Shown here: positions 27,019 to 35,953 of the stretch, one piece after another
How the letters are laid out: each line of letters begins with the position of its first letter
Numbering within the stretch: the first letter of the stretch is position 1
Translations under genes and position numbers: made by a program
DNA from: Hyphomicrobiales bacterium
GTDB lineage: Bacteria; Pseudomonadota; Alphaproteobacteria; Rhizobiales; Beijerinckiaceae
Direction of reading: 5' to 3'
Assembly (NCBI GenBank): GCA_930633525.1
Contig: CAKNFP010000001.1
Location: forward strand, 3,719,501-3,783,500
Length of the DNA: 64,000 nucleotides
Notes under the pieces: model-generated
Told to the model about the DNA's origin: nothing
The model's input: the letters and a program-made list of their open reading frames with translations, nothing else
Database searches by the model: none

Positions 27019-27556
27019 TGCGACCACTGCCGTTCGCCAGGTGAGAGGATACGGCTCGCAGCCCAGCAAGACCCCACTGACCTTTTCCACCTGCCTTTGC
27101 CCCCCGCCCTCCATGGGCGAGCGGCGCACCACATCTCAAAACGGTATGATTTTGATATATTGAGAATATAATGAATTTATCTATATACATAAAGTATTTT
27201 TGAATGACTTTCTCATATATTATGCTGGAAAAACTAGGCGAAGCAGGAATCTAGAGTAGTTCCAGCGAACCGGATTTCGTGAGCAGTATTCCAGCCTTCG
27301 GTTTTATTGTCCCCGGACATCCGTCAAGAACTGCATGGCGAATGGCGCAGGATGCAACGCGCCATCACGGCGCGACGCGTACTGCATCGCCCCAATAGGG
27401 CGCCGCAGTGAACAGGAATGCGCCCAAATCTCGCAATAATGCCGCGCAATAGACATGCAAGAGATGCGCCAGCCGCGCAATAATTTGTGCGCGGCCCGAG
27501 TACTCATGCCCTCTTGCTTGCCCTGGGACGCGCATCAACCGATGAAAGAGGGATGT
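27019..27556. other. Intergenic region before the MFS gene
   Basis: No gene is recognised in this 538-base stretch. Its middle (about 27140-27260) is strikingly AT-rich compared with the surroundings and probably carries the promoter of the MFS gene, but I cannot fix a -35/-10 pair. A 67-codon minus-strand ORF at 27304-27507 has no recognisable features. Confidence 0.5.
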
Positions 27557-28936
27557 ATGGCTGTAGCGCTAGCGCCTCAATCCAGGCCGACCCATGTCGT
27601 TCTGGCCAGCCTCGTAGGCACCGCGATCGAGTGGTACGACTTCTACATCTACGGAATAGCGGCGGCCTTGGTTCTAGGCCCGCAATTCTTTCCCGGCATG
27701 TCTGATACATCGGCGATGTTGGCGGCCTTCGCCACCTTTGGGGTCGGGTTCATCGCGCGGCCGATCGGAGCCGCTCTTTTCGGACATTATGGTGACCGGG
27801 TGGGGCGGAAGAAAGCTCTGGTCATTTCATTGATGCTGATGGCCATCGGCACCTTCGCTGTCGGCCTTCTCCCCAACCACGAAAGCATCGGCATCGCCGC
27901 ACCGATCGCCCTCGTGGCGCTGCGTTTCGTCCAGGGCCTTGGCATTGGTGGCGAATGGGGCGGCGCAGCGCTCATGACCGCCGAATATGCGCCGCACAAG
28001 CGACGCGGGCTCTTTGTGAGCTGGGCCCAGTTCGGCAGCCCCGCCGGCCTGCTCATGGCGAATGGCGTATTCCTCGCCGTGCGCGGCATGATGAGCGCGG
28101 AGCAGTTCGCCGACTGGGGCTGGCGCATTCCCTTCCTGCTGAGCATCGTGCTCATCGTTGTCGGATGGGTCATCCGCCAGACCCTGCACGAGACACCGGC
28201 CTTCGCGAAGGCGCAGAAGGAAGGACGTATCGAGCAGCAGCCTCTCGTGACGGTCATGCTCCGCTACAAAAGGCCGCTGTTTCTGGTTGCCGGCGCCTAT
28301 ATCTTGAACAATACCGTCTTTTTCATCGTGACCACCTATACGCTCGCGCATGCAAAGGGACTGCCCTCCCTCGGCGACACAACGCAGATCGCATTGATCG
28401 CGCAGATTGTGGGCGGTCTGACACTTGCGGTTGGCGTCGTAGTCTTCTCCTGGCTATCGGACAGTATCGGCCGCAAGCGGGTTATCCTGCCCTTCTATTT
28501 TGGCTGGATGCTTTGGATCTGGCCGATGTTCTGGCTCATCGATCTCGGCACGCCCATCGCCTTCATCACAGCCGTAGCCGTCGGCACATTTATGACCTCT
28601 GCCTATGGCCCGCTCGGCGCATTCATGCTCGAGCAGTTCGACACCCGTGTCCGCTACACCGGCGCAGGCGTCGGCCAGCAGCTGGGATCCATTCTCGGCG
28701 GCGGCATAGCGCCGATGATAGCTGTGCAGCTCAACGCCATCGGCGGTATCACGGCTGTCCAGAGCTACGTCGTCTTCGTCGCCATTATCAGCGCCGGCTG
28801 CGTGATGATGCTACGCGAGAGCGCGGCGCTGACCACAGACCAGCTCGACGACCGTGTCGCCCCCCTCGCCCCCCCGGAGGTCCAGGGCGAGATGGCGAGC
28901 ATGCCGCTCGCGCTGCAGGCGGAGGCCGCTGGCTGA
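27557..28936 (+). CDS. MFS transporter, metabolite:H+ symporter (MHS) type
   Basis: A 459-residue protein with 12 expected membrane helices. The MHS signatures are clear: GTAIEWYDFYIYG in helix 1, GHYGDRVGRKKAL in loop 2-3, and RFVQGLGIGGEWGGAALM. This family (ProP, KgtP, ShiA) imports carboxylates or betaines with protons. The ATG at 27557 is preceded by AGAGGGA; the ORF from 27455 adds a non-family leader. It ends convergently with the ABC gene at 29013. Confidence 0.92.
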   Translation: MAVALAPQSRPTHVVLASLVGTAIEWYDFYIYGIAAALVLGPQFFPGMSDTSAMLAAFATFGVGFIARPIGAALFGHYGDRVGRKKALVISLMLMAIGTFAVGLLPNHESIGIAAPIALVALRFVQGLGIGGEWGGAALMTAEYAPHKRRGLFVSWAQFGSPAGLLMANGVFLAVRGMMSAEQFADWGWRIPFLLSIVLIVVGWVIRQTLHETPAFAKAQKEGRIEQQPLVTVMLRYKRPLFLVAGAYILNNTVFFIVTTYTLAHAKGLPSLGDTTQIALIAQIVGGLTLAVGVVVFSWLSDSIGRKRVILPFYFGWMLWIWPMFWLIDLGTPIAFITAVAVGTFMTSAYGPLGAFMLEQFDTRVRYTGAGVGQQLGSILGGGIAPMIAVQLNAIGGITAVQSYVVFVAIISAGCVMMLRESAALTTDQLDDRVAPLAPPEVQGEMASMPLALQAEAAG

Positions 28937-28972
28937 GCCGCAAGGCCTGTCTGCCGCCTTCATCGACCCAGT

Positions 28973-29000
28973 AACCAGCCGGACAGTGCGTCGGCTGGTT
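28973..29000. terminator. Hairpin between convergent MFS and ABC genes
   Basis: Perfect 9-base stem AACCAGCCG / CGGCTGGTT with a 10-base loop, in the 76-base space between two convergent stops. There is no long U-tract, so efficiency is uncertain. Confidence 0.5.
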
Positions 29001-29012
29001 GTGGGAATGAGA

Positions 29013-30806
29013 TCAGGCTGTCTTCAAGCTCATGGCCGGCGAAGGGCCGTCGGCGTCCTGACTATGCGGGGCGAGATCCACACGCCGCAGCGGCCCGAGC
29101 CCGGCAGGCTCGCGATGCGCCACGACAACGAAGGTCGTCAGCGGCAACATCTCGCGAATGAGAGCAAACAGATCGCGTTCGGCCTGCGCATCCAGCGCGC
29201 TCGTCGGTTCGTCGAGAAAGGCCCAGTTCGGCCGGATCGCAAGCAGCCGGGCGATCATCAAGCGCTGCATCTCGCCGCCCGACAGGCCCTGAGGCTTTTC
29301 CGCCGTCCCGCTTTCCATCCCCACGCGGATGGTTGTGAGCCGGTGCGCCAGGCCCACTTTCGCCAGCACGTTCTCAATCCATCCCGGCGGGAAATCGTGT
29401 GGATCGTGGGGATAGACCGCGGCCGCAGCGAGATCGTCGAGCGGCAGATAAGGCTTCTGCGGCAGGAAGAAGGGGGTGTCGATCGGCGTCGCGATCCGAC
29501 CCTCGCCATGGGGCCAGAGCCCCGCTATGGTCTTGAGAAGCGTACTTTTTCCGGCTCCTGAGACGCCGCTCAGCCAGATGCACTCTCCCCGCTTGATACG
29601 GAGATCCGGCAGGTGCAAGAGCGGTCGCCCTTCCGGGTTGCGCACGACGACCTCGCGCAGGGTCAATGCGTCCCCCGCCTCGCGCACATGCTCGAAGGTG
29701 GAGCGCCGCCCGGCCTGCTCCTCCGCGATTTGCAGGAAATTGCTAAGCCGTGAGGTCGTCGCGGCAAGCTCCGCCAGATCCTTGTAGGAGAAAATGAACC
29801 AGGACAGCGTCGTCACGACATTGGAGAACGCATTGGCGATCTGCATCAAGCCGCCGAGCGTCAGCTTTCCCGCGAGAAAGGCGGGCAGCGCAAGGAAAAG
29901 CGGAATACGCAGCACGGTCGACATATAGGGCCGTACGAAGAAACCCAGGATCAACTCCCGCCCGATGAGGCGGCGCCAGTTATCGATGATCCGGCCAAAA
30001 CGGCCTTCGAAATGGCGCCTCTCCGCAGCCTCGCCGCCGGCAAGAGCCACTTCGTCATAGGCCTCGCGCATGCGCGCCAGAGAGAAGCGAAAGTCAGCCT
30101 CCCGCTTCTGTTGCTCGAAACTCAACCTCTTGAGCGGACGCCCCAGGAGATGGGCGATCAAACTGCCGATGGCGACGTAAATCGGCGCGGCCCACACCAT
30201 ATAGCGCGGAATCTCGATCGACATCCCGGCGAACACAAAGGCGAGTGGGAAGGTGCTCAACGTCCAGAGCAAAGTCACATAGGAGAACAGGGCAATGATA
30301 TTGCCGGCGACATCAAGGCCTTCCTGGGTGAATTTGTCGATGAAGATGCGGCAGTCATCGGCGATACGCTGGTCGGGATTGTCGATCCTCGAATCGCCGG
30401 CCAGGTGCCAATAGCTTTTGTTCGACAGCCAGCGGTCGAGCGACGCCGAGGTCAGGGCCGTTCGCCAGCGTATCTGGACGATCTTGCGGAGATAGCTGGC
30501 AACCAGAAATACAGTCGCGCTCGAGCCGATAATCAAAAAGAAGACGCCAACCTGGCGCGCAGCCTCGCCGGCGTCCAGCTTCTGCAGCGCATCGAAAAAA
30601 GCCGCGTTCCAAGCGATCAACTTCAGGTTGATCTGAATTGAAACGATGTTCAGGAGGAAAACACAGAAGAAAAAGAAAAGCCCGACCCTGCCGCCCGGCC
30701 CCTTGACGGCAAGGCTGACCAGCCATCCCATCTGGCGGAGCAGGCGGATCACGATCGAGAGCCCCCAGCTGGGGGCTGTGGAGGGGGCGGCCGCTTGGCG
30801 CGCCAT
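29013..30806 (-). CDS. SbmA/BacA-type ABC transporter with fused ATPase domain (YddA-like)
   Basis: A 597-residue protein: about six membrane helices in an SbmA/BacA-type domain (roughly 30-340), then an ATPase with Walker A GVSGAGKS, signature LSGGEMQRLMIARLL and Walker B WAFLDEPTSALD. Relatives import peptides (BacA/SbmA) or cobalamin (mycobacterial Rv1819c). The start at 30806 overlaps the ChaN-type gene by 58 bases; an internal ATG at 30728 would avoid that. Its place at the end of a haem-type operon suggests a role in moving a tetrapyrrole or siderophore, but this is inference. Confidence 0.88.
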   Translation of the reverse strand: MARQAAAPSTAPSWGLSIVIRLLRQMGWLVSLAVKGPGGRVGLFFFFCVFLLNIVSIQINLKLIAWNAAFFDALQKLDAGEAARQVGVFFLIIGSSATVFLVASYLRKIVQIRWRTALTSASLDRWLSNKSYWHLAGDSRIDNPDQRIADDCRIFIDKFTQEGLDVAGNIIALFSYVTLLWTLSTFPLAFVFAGMSIEIPRYMVWAAPIYVAIGSLIAHLLGRPLKRLSFEQQKREADFRFSLARMREAYDEVALAGGEAAERRHFEGRFGRIIDNWRRLIGRELILGFFVRPYMSTVLRIPLFLALPAFLAGKLTLGGLMQIANAFSNVVTTLSWFIFSYKDLAELAATTSRLSNFLQIAEEQAGRRSTFEHVREAGDALTLREVVVRNPEGRPLLHLPDLRIKRGECIWLSGVSGAGKSTLLKTIAGLWPHGEGRIATPIDTPFFLPQKPYLPLDDLAAAAVYPHDPHDFPPGWIENVLAKVGLAHRLTTIRVGMESGTAEKPQGLSGGEMQRLMIARLLAIRPNWAFLDEPTSALDAQAERDLFALIREMLPLTTFVVVAHREPAGLGPLRRVDLAPHSQDADGPSPAMSLKTA

Positions 30807-31663
30807 GAATTTGGCGGCTCGGGCCGGTCCAGGCGAAAGATTGCGTCCGCTATCCCGCCGATCGTGCCGGCATCCTGTGTATCTGTCTCACCCGGTAGCA
30901 GCACGGCGACATCCGTGATGCCGAGATCACGCAGCTGATAGGGCGTGCCATGTCCATATTCGAGATGTCCTCGGCCGATGATGCCAACGACGAGTGAAAC
31001 CGACCGCTCGGCAAGCGCTCTCGCGATGTTGCAGGCAAAGGCGCGATCCCATGTCTGCTGGGCGCGGACGAAACGGTCGAAAGCGGGATCGTCGGCACTC
31101 TGCGCCATCCCGCCGGGGCCGGCCGCGCGCCCGCGCCCCACGAGATTGAAGAGATACTCCCGGTAGGCGGATGTCGCGGGAGCCGAGGGGGTCAACCCAT
31201 CGCGCTCACTCTCGGGTATCGCGTCCCAGCCTTCCTTGCCGACCCGCGTCACGAGCGGGCGATGGCAATTCAAGGCCAGCATCGGCACTTTCTGCTGCCG
31301 GCAGAAATGGAAGATCGGCAGGTACAAGGCGGGATCAAAGCCCCACACATCGTACCATTCCGACCGGATCAGAAAGTTTTCCGTATCCATTTCACCATCG
31401 ACCCAGGCATCGAGCACGGGCTGAAGACGACGCGGAAACATCTCGAACCCGACCGCCATGGCTGGATTGAGCACGTGCAGAAAGGCGATGACATGGAGCT
31501 GCCAGCGATGGATCTCCGCGATATCATGTGTCTCGCCGAGCAGTACAGCGCGCCGGAAAGCCGCCTTCTGCAGAACAGGCCGCTGTTCCACCAGGCTCCC
31601 GGTCGCCGGGTCGAGCCATGTCCCCCGCGGGTGGGGGACAACCTTTGCCTCAAAAGTCGCCAT
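30749..31663 (-). CDS. ChaN family protein (haem-binding/Tiki superfamily)
   Basis: A 304-residue protein with the ChaN/EreA-like pattern VLLGETHDIAEIHRWQ near residue 40, VGFEMFPRRLQPVLD, and SLVVGIIGRGHLEYGHGTPYQL near the C-terminus. ChaN of Campylobacter binds two haems and is an iron-regulated lipoprotein. Here no lipobox or signal peptide is visible from the ATG at 31663, so the location may be cytoplasmic. It sits 17 bases after the HmuS-like gene. A TTG three codons upstream is possible. Confidence 0.83.
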   Translation of the reverse strand: MATFEAKVVPHPRGTWLDPATGSLVEQRPVLQKAAFRRAVLLGETHDIAEIHRWQLHVIAFLHVLNPAMAVGFEMFPRRLQPVLDAWVDGEMDTENFLIRSEWYDVWGFDPALYLPIFHFCRQQKVPMLALNCHRPLVTRVGKEGWDAIPESERDGLTPSAPATSAYREYLFNLVGRGRAAGPGGMAQSADDPAFDRFVRAQQTWDRAFACNIARALAERSVSLVVGIIGRGHLEYGHGTPYQLRDLGITDVAVLLPGETDTQDAGTIGGIADAIFRLDRPEPPNSWRAKRPPPPQPPAGGSRS

Positions 31664-31680
31664 CGCAGTCAACTCGATGC

Positions 31681-32400
31681 TCAGAACGTGGAAAAGACGA
31701 CAGCCGGACCACGAACGCTCAGGCCGATCGGATCGCCATCGGCATTCTCCGCTTCCAGCACGATCGCGTCGCCGTCGTCCCGTCGACGCCAGCCCGCGAC
31801 CGAGCCGCCGCGCAGATGCAGATGGAAATCAGGCTGCATCACATTGATGAAGCCCATGCCAGGCTTCACAGCCGCAACAACACCCTGCCAGGTTTGCACA
31901 ACGCCGGGACGCGTCAGCGTGATCGAGATCGGCTCTCCGCCCTCGCGCGCGGCCTCGAAGGCGAGCGTGCCGGGATCGCCCTCCTCGAAGGTTGCCGGCT
32001 CGCGCACGGGTTTCTCCGGCTCAGGAAGCGGCGTGCCTGCGCCGAGCGGCGCGAGGCCGCGGTCGAAGGGCTCCAGGCCCGCCATGCCGATGATGCTGAA
32101 CAGCACTTCGCCGCCGGCATCCTGAAAGTCGAGCCGCGGCAGGACCATGTCCTTCATGCGTCCCGAACGATCGACCACCACGGAGGCAACTTCGCCGATA
32201 TGGATGCGCGAGTCATGCGCCGCGCCACGGCAACGCACAATGCCATCCTCGGCCGAGACCGCCTCGACAGGGCCAATACGTTCGTGGGTTGCACCGCCAT
32301 GGCGAGCCGTCAGCATCACGCTGCCCATCTGGGGAAGGCAATGCAGGACGGCCGATGCGTCTCGGCCGAGATCGGCGCGGACAGGAGTTTCAGTGGTCAT
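31681..32400 (-). CDS. Short HmuS-like haem-handling protein
   Basis: A 239-residue protein with traces of both halves of HmuS/ChuS: the N-terminal MGSVMLTARHGGATHERIG resembles the GxVMxLTRN..VHEK..G opening, and FINVMQPDFHLHLRGGSVAG resembles the C-terminal LDPDFNLHL strand. True HmuS is about 350 residues, so this is a shortened, diverged member. Family members bind, store or degrade haem in the cytoplasm. It directly follows the TonB-dependent receptor gene (18 bases). Confidence 0.72.
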   Translation of the reverse strand: MTTETPVRADLGRDASAVLHCLPQMGSVMLTARHGGATHERIGPVEAVSAEDGIVRCRGAAHDSRIHIGEVASVVVDRSGRMKDMVLPRLDFQDAGGEVLFSIIGMAGLEPFDRGLAPLGAGTPLPEPEKPVREPATFEEGDPGTLAFEAAREGGEPISITLTRPGVVQTWQGVVAAVKPGMGFINVMQPDFHLHLRGGSVAGWRRRDDGDAIVLEAENADGDPIGLSVRGPAVVFSTF

Positions 32401-32418
32401 GTCAGAAATCTGCCTCTA

Positions 32419-34749
32419 TCAGAAGTCGACCTGGGCGCTGAGCTTGAACGTACGGCCGGGCGCGGTCTGCAACTCGAGTGGATTGGTAATCTTGACGTTG
32501 TCCGCGGGGTTGCGCGCGAAGGTGTATGGAAGCGGTCCCTTGAAATAGCGCTGGTCGAAGATGTTGAGAACACCGGCGCGCAGCGTGATCATCTCCGTCG
32601 GCTTCCAGTTCACATAGCTGTCGAACACCATGTAGCTCGACGGGCGGAAGAGATCATTGGAGCTCGCGCGGTTCACACCTTGACCGAAGGTGCTGATGAC
32701 TTCCGCCTGCAAGCCCCAATCAGGTCGCAGCCACTTCAGGCCCACCGTGCCGTTGAAGGGCGTGGCGCCATCATAGGGCACCATCGGGTCGCCCGCCTGG
32801 TAGCGCTGGTCACCATGCTGATAGGAGGCCGAGGCATTCACAGCCCAGTTATCGTGGAACTGCCATTCGCCGAAGGCCTCGATACCCCAGATCTTGACCG
32901 CGGACAGGTTACGATAAGTGTAGTCGTTCGTGCCCGGAGGATTGTAGAAATTCTGGATGAAGTCCTTGTAGTCGGCATAGAAACCGCCGATCGAGAACCA
33001 TGCGCGATCGAATTGGCCCCGGAAGCCGCCCTCGTAGGACTTGACGCTTTCCGGCTGCAGGTTGGGGTTGGGAATGAGATTGAAGGAAACGCCCGGCGAT
33101 GACGTGTAGAGCTGCTGCGCTGTCGGCATCTTGAAGCCCTCGGCATAGCGCGCATAGACCGAGTAGTGGTCCGTGAGCTTGAAGATCGCGCCGATCTGCG
33201 GAATGAGCTTGCTGGAGTCCGACTTCTTCGGCGTTATGCCGTCTGTTGCGACGTAGAAGGCATTTGTCTTCGGATCAATCGCGTAATTCGCCCAGCGGAC
33301 GCCAGGGGTGATGATCAGCCGATCGTTAAACAGCTTGATTTCGTCCTGGATATAGAGATCGGCGCGCGTCGTGTCGGCGTTCGAGAAGGCGGCGCTGCGC
33401 GTATACGTCGACCGGCCGGTCGTCAGATTCTTGACGAGACTGTCGCGATAGTAATCAGCACGCGTGTAATCACCCTGGAAGCCATAGGTAAGGGTGTGGC
33501 TGCTCGCGCCAATGTTAAACTTCGATGTCAGCTGGAGGTCGGCCTGCCAGAACTCCTCGGAATATCCGAGATTATCGACCGTCACCTGATTTTGCTTTGA
33601 CGCCAATGTCTGAAGACGTTCGCTATGAACATCTCGGCTCTGTGGCGAGTAGGACACCTGCCAGTGCAGGTTATCGAGGAAATTCACCCCGACATTCCAG
33701 TCGTGCGACAGCGAAACGCGCTTGCGGGTCTGATCCTGGATGCGTGGGTATAACCCGTTGAAGGCACCTGTGGACTGCAATCCATAGTCATACATCTGCC
33801 GGATATTGTTCGAGCTATCAAACAGCTCACCGGTCAGCTTGAATTCGTGGTCCGACGACGGACGGAACACCAGCTTTGCCAGCATGTTCCAGGTGCTGCC
33901 GTCGAGCGGATTGAGCGTGTCGCAGCGGATAGCCATCGGCACGCGCGGGCAGCCCCAGAGGCCGCCATCGGCGCGTGCCTTGCTGAGCTTGCCCTCGTTA
34001 TAGCTGTTCTGGTTGACGAGGATGAGGCCCTGCAGGGTCGGCGTCAGTTGAAACGCCGCCATCGCGGTCTTGGAGAAGGACTTGTTGAAACTGTCGTAAG
34101 TCGCCTGGACGCGCCCCGCGTAAGGCTTGTCCTTGCCCTTGAGGAGATCATCCGGATCAAGTGTGCGATAGGCGACGATACCGCCAAGCGCGTCGGCCCC
34201 CCAGAGCACGGAGCCCGGGCCGCGGACGATCTCGACGGCCTTCAAGCCGGGGAAGTCGACGAAACCGCGATTGCCGTCGGTGATGCGCTCCTGGATGCGC
34301 GTGCCATCGACCTGCATCTGCACACGGTTGCCACCAACACCGCGGATGGTGAAACCGCCAAGATTACCAAACGGATCCGTCCCCGATGTCTGACGATCAA
34401 CAGTAATGCCAGGCTGGTAGCGCACGAGATCCATATTATCGCGCGTCATCGTCTGGTCCAGCTGCTGCCGGGTCGTCACCGTGACCGTGCCTGGCACGTC
34501 GAGGACGTTGGTCGGCTGGCGCGTGGCTGTAATGGAGATGGCATCGAGCTCGATCGTGCCGGGCGCGACTATGACGTCAGCGTTTGTATTCGCCTGATCG
34601 GCGGGCTGCTGCACTGGCGCCGTCGCGCCGGCTTGTGCGCCGCGCGCTTCCCTTGGCGTGCGTTGCGCCTGCTGCGCATTCGCGTTCGCGGCCGCAAGAA
34701 CAATCACCAGCGCGCTAGCGCTGCTGAGAAGACGAGACGTTGTGCCCAT
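32419..34749 (-). CDS. TonB-dependent haem/haemoglobin-type outer membrane receptor
   Basis: A 776-residue protein: signal peptide (about 1-25, ANA-QQ), a Gln/Ala-rich linker, plug domain from about residue 70 (VTVTTRQQLDQTMTRDNMDLVRY, GFTIRGVGGNRVQMQVDGTR, EIVRGPGSVLWGADALGG), and a 22-strand barrel ending FKLSAQVDF. It fits the haemoglobin/transferrin/lactoferrin receptor subfamily. The FKMP and NPNL motifs that bracket the haem-binding region are present, but the His usually found between them is missing. It heads a four-gene operon and is preceded by an AT-rich leader. Confidence 0.92.
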   Translation of the reverse strand: MGTTSRLLSSASALVIVLAAANANAQQAQRTPREARGAQAGATAPVQQPADQANTNADVIVAPGTIELDAISITATRQPTNVLDVPGTVTVTTRQQLDQTMTRDNMDLVRYQPGITVDRQTSGTDPFGNLGGFTIRGVGGNRVQMQVDGTRIQERITDGNRGFVDFPGLKAVEIVRGPGSVLWGADALGGIVAYRTLDPDDLLKGKDKPYAGRVQATYDSFNKSFSKTAMAAFQLTPTLQGLILVNQNSYNEGKLSKARADGGLWGCPRVPMAIRCDTLNPLDGSTWNMLAKLVFRPSSDHEFKLTGELFDSSNNIRQMYDYGLQSTGAFNGLYPRIQDQTRKRVSLSHDWNVGVNFLDNLHWQVSYSPQSRDVHSERLQTLASKQNQVTVDNLGYSEEFWQADLQLTSKFNIGASSHTLTYGFQGDYTRADYYRDSLVKNLTTGRSTYTRSAAFSNADTTRADLYIQDEIKLFNDRLIITPGVRWANYAIDPKTNAFYVATDGITPKKSDSSKLIPQIGAIFKLTDHYSVYARYAEGFKMPTAQQLYTSSPGVSFNLIPNPNLQPESVKSYEGGFRGQFDRAWFSIGGFYADYKDFIQNFYNPPGTNDYTYRNLSAVKIWGIEAFGEWQFHDNWAVNASASYQHGDQRYQAGDPMVPYDGATPFNGTVGLKWLRPDWGLQAEVISTFGQGVNRASSNDLFRPSSYMVFDSYVNWKPTEMITLRAGVLNIFDQRYFKGPLPYTFARNPADNVKITNPLELQTAPGRTFKLSAQVDF

Positions 34750-35188
34750 GATGCCCAGCCAATTCGAATCTTAACTAGCCGGCTTTAATCAAGCATTCAG
34801 AGATTCTTCAAGAAAAATATCCGTTAAATTCCAAATATTTACTTTTGAATCGTTCTTCTTTTTAATTATTTTACTTTTCTTTTAAAGTTAGAATAGTCAA
34901 AAAATACGTCAAATGAGGCAATCACATCGGGCAATTCCCGCGAACGCCGGCTGGACGATCCGCGCCGAACGTCAAATTGAGCAAGGGATTCGTAAGCTTG
35001 AAGCGCGGCGGCACGGGTCGCAAAGGCGGCACCGCGGCACCGGCCATTTAACGGAGGGGAACAAAAGTTTTGCTATAGTCAAACAGAATTATACAATCGG
35101 CTCACAGCTAGATCATGAGCTTACATTCTACAAATTCCAATATAGCCGAGCCGAAAGACTGTCCGCTCGGCCTTACCACGGCTACGCC
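34750..35188. other. AT-rich intergenic region upstream of the receptor gene
   Basis: No gene is seen in 439 bases. Bases 34790-34915 are very AT-rich and hold likely promoter elements for the receptor (minus-strand TTGACG and TTGACT hexamers). TTAGAATAG at 34888-34896 resembles half of the Irr iron-control element of Rhizobiales. The rest holds a weak hairpin at 35145-35171. Confidence 0.5.
35145..35171 (-). terminator. Weak hairpin after the sugar-acid operon
   Basis: Arms GCCGAGC (35145-35151) and GCTCGGC (35165-35171) pair perfectly around a 13-base loop, 17 bases after the last stop codon of the operon. No U-tract is present, only TATATTGG. Confidence 0.4.
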
Positions 35189-35953
35189 TCACTGCGCGAG
35201 GAAGCCACCATCCACGGGCAGGGTGTGGCCGGTGATCATCGCCGCGCCCGGCCCGGCCAGGAAGACGATCGCCGCCGCGACGTCCTCGGGCTCCGCCAGA
35301 CGCCTGAGCGGCGTCATGGCCTCGATGCGCGCCACGAGCTCGGGCTGCGCCACGAGCGGCGCGATGAAAGGCGTGTTCACATAGGTCGGCGCAACCGCAT
35401 TCACGCGGATGCCGTGAGGCGCCCATTCCACCGCCAGCGCGCGCGTCATGTTGACGATGGCGCCTTTGGTCGTCTGGTAGGAGATGTTGGGATAAAGGCC
35501 GCCGCCCGAAAATCCCATGATCGACGAGACATTGACCACCGCGCCCGCGATGCCCGCCGCGATCATATGGCGGGCCGCTGCCCGCGCGCAGAGGAAGGTG
35601 CCTGTCATGTTGACGGCCACCACCTTGTCCCAGTCGGCAACCGTATGCTCGACGGCGGGCTGGCGGATGGCAAGGCCCGCGCTGTTGACCAGGATATCGA
35701 TGCGCCCGGCCTTGGCAGCGACCTCCGCGAAGGCCTGGTCGACCTGCCCTTCGTCGGCAATGTCGGCCGCGACCGCATAATGCGCACCGGCGCCGAGGCT
35801 TGCGAGCACATCAGCATCGACAGAGGCGCGGTCGAGCACGGCGACCGTCGCGCCGGCTTCAGCCAGGGCCTTGGCCGTGGCGAGACCGATGCCGCTTGCG
35901 CCTCCGGTCACCACCGCGACGCGGCCATCCAGCGGTTTCACGGGTCCGGTCAT
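35189..35953 (-). CDS. Classical SDR-family dehydrogenase
   Basis: A 254-residue Rossmann-fold protein: TGGASGIG cofactor loop (about 17-24), NSAGLAI, catalytic Ser in VVNVSSIMGF and the YxxxK pair in SYQTTKGAIVN. C-terminal PVDGGFLAQ is typical. It probably oxidises a sugar alcohol, sugar or sugar acid with NAD(P). The ATG at 35953 overlaps the OtnI stop by 4 bases, making it the last gene of the operon; the ORF start at 35980 is rejected for that reason. Confidence 0.9.
   Translation of the reverse strand: MTGPVKPLDGRVAVVTGGASGIGLATAKALAEAGATVAVLDRASVDADVLASLGAGAHYAVAADIADEGQVDQAFAEVAAKAGRIDILVNSAGLAIRQPAVEHTVADWDKVVAVNMTGTFLCARAAARHMIAAGIAGAVVNVSSIMGFSGGGLYPNISYQTTKGAIVNMTRALAVEWAPHGIRVNAVAPTYVNTPFIAPLVAQPELVARIEAMTPLRRLAEPEDVAAAIVFLAGPGAAMITGHTLPVDGGFLAQ

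Noticed and set aside
27304..27507. 67-codon minus-strand ORF before the MFS gene
   Set aside because: No ribosome site, family motif or membrane pattern.
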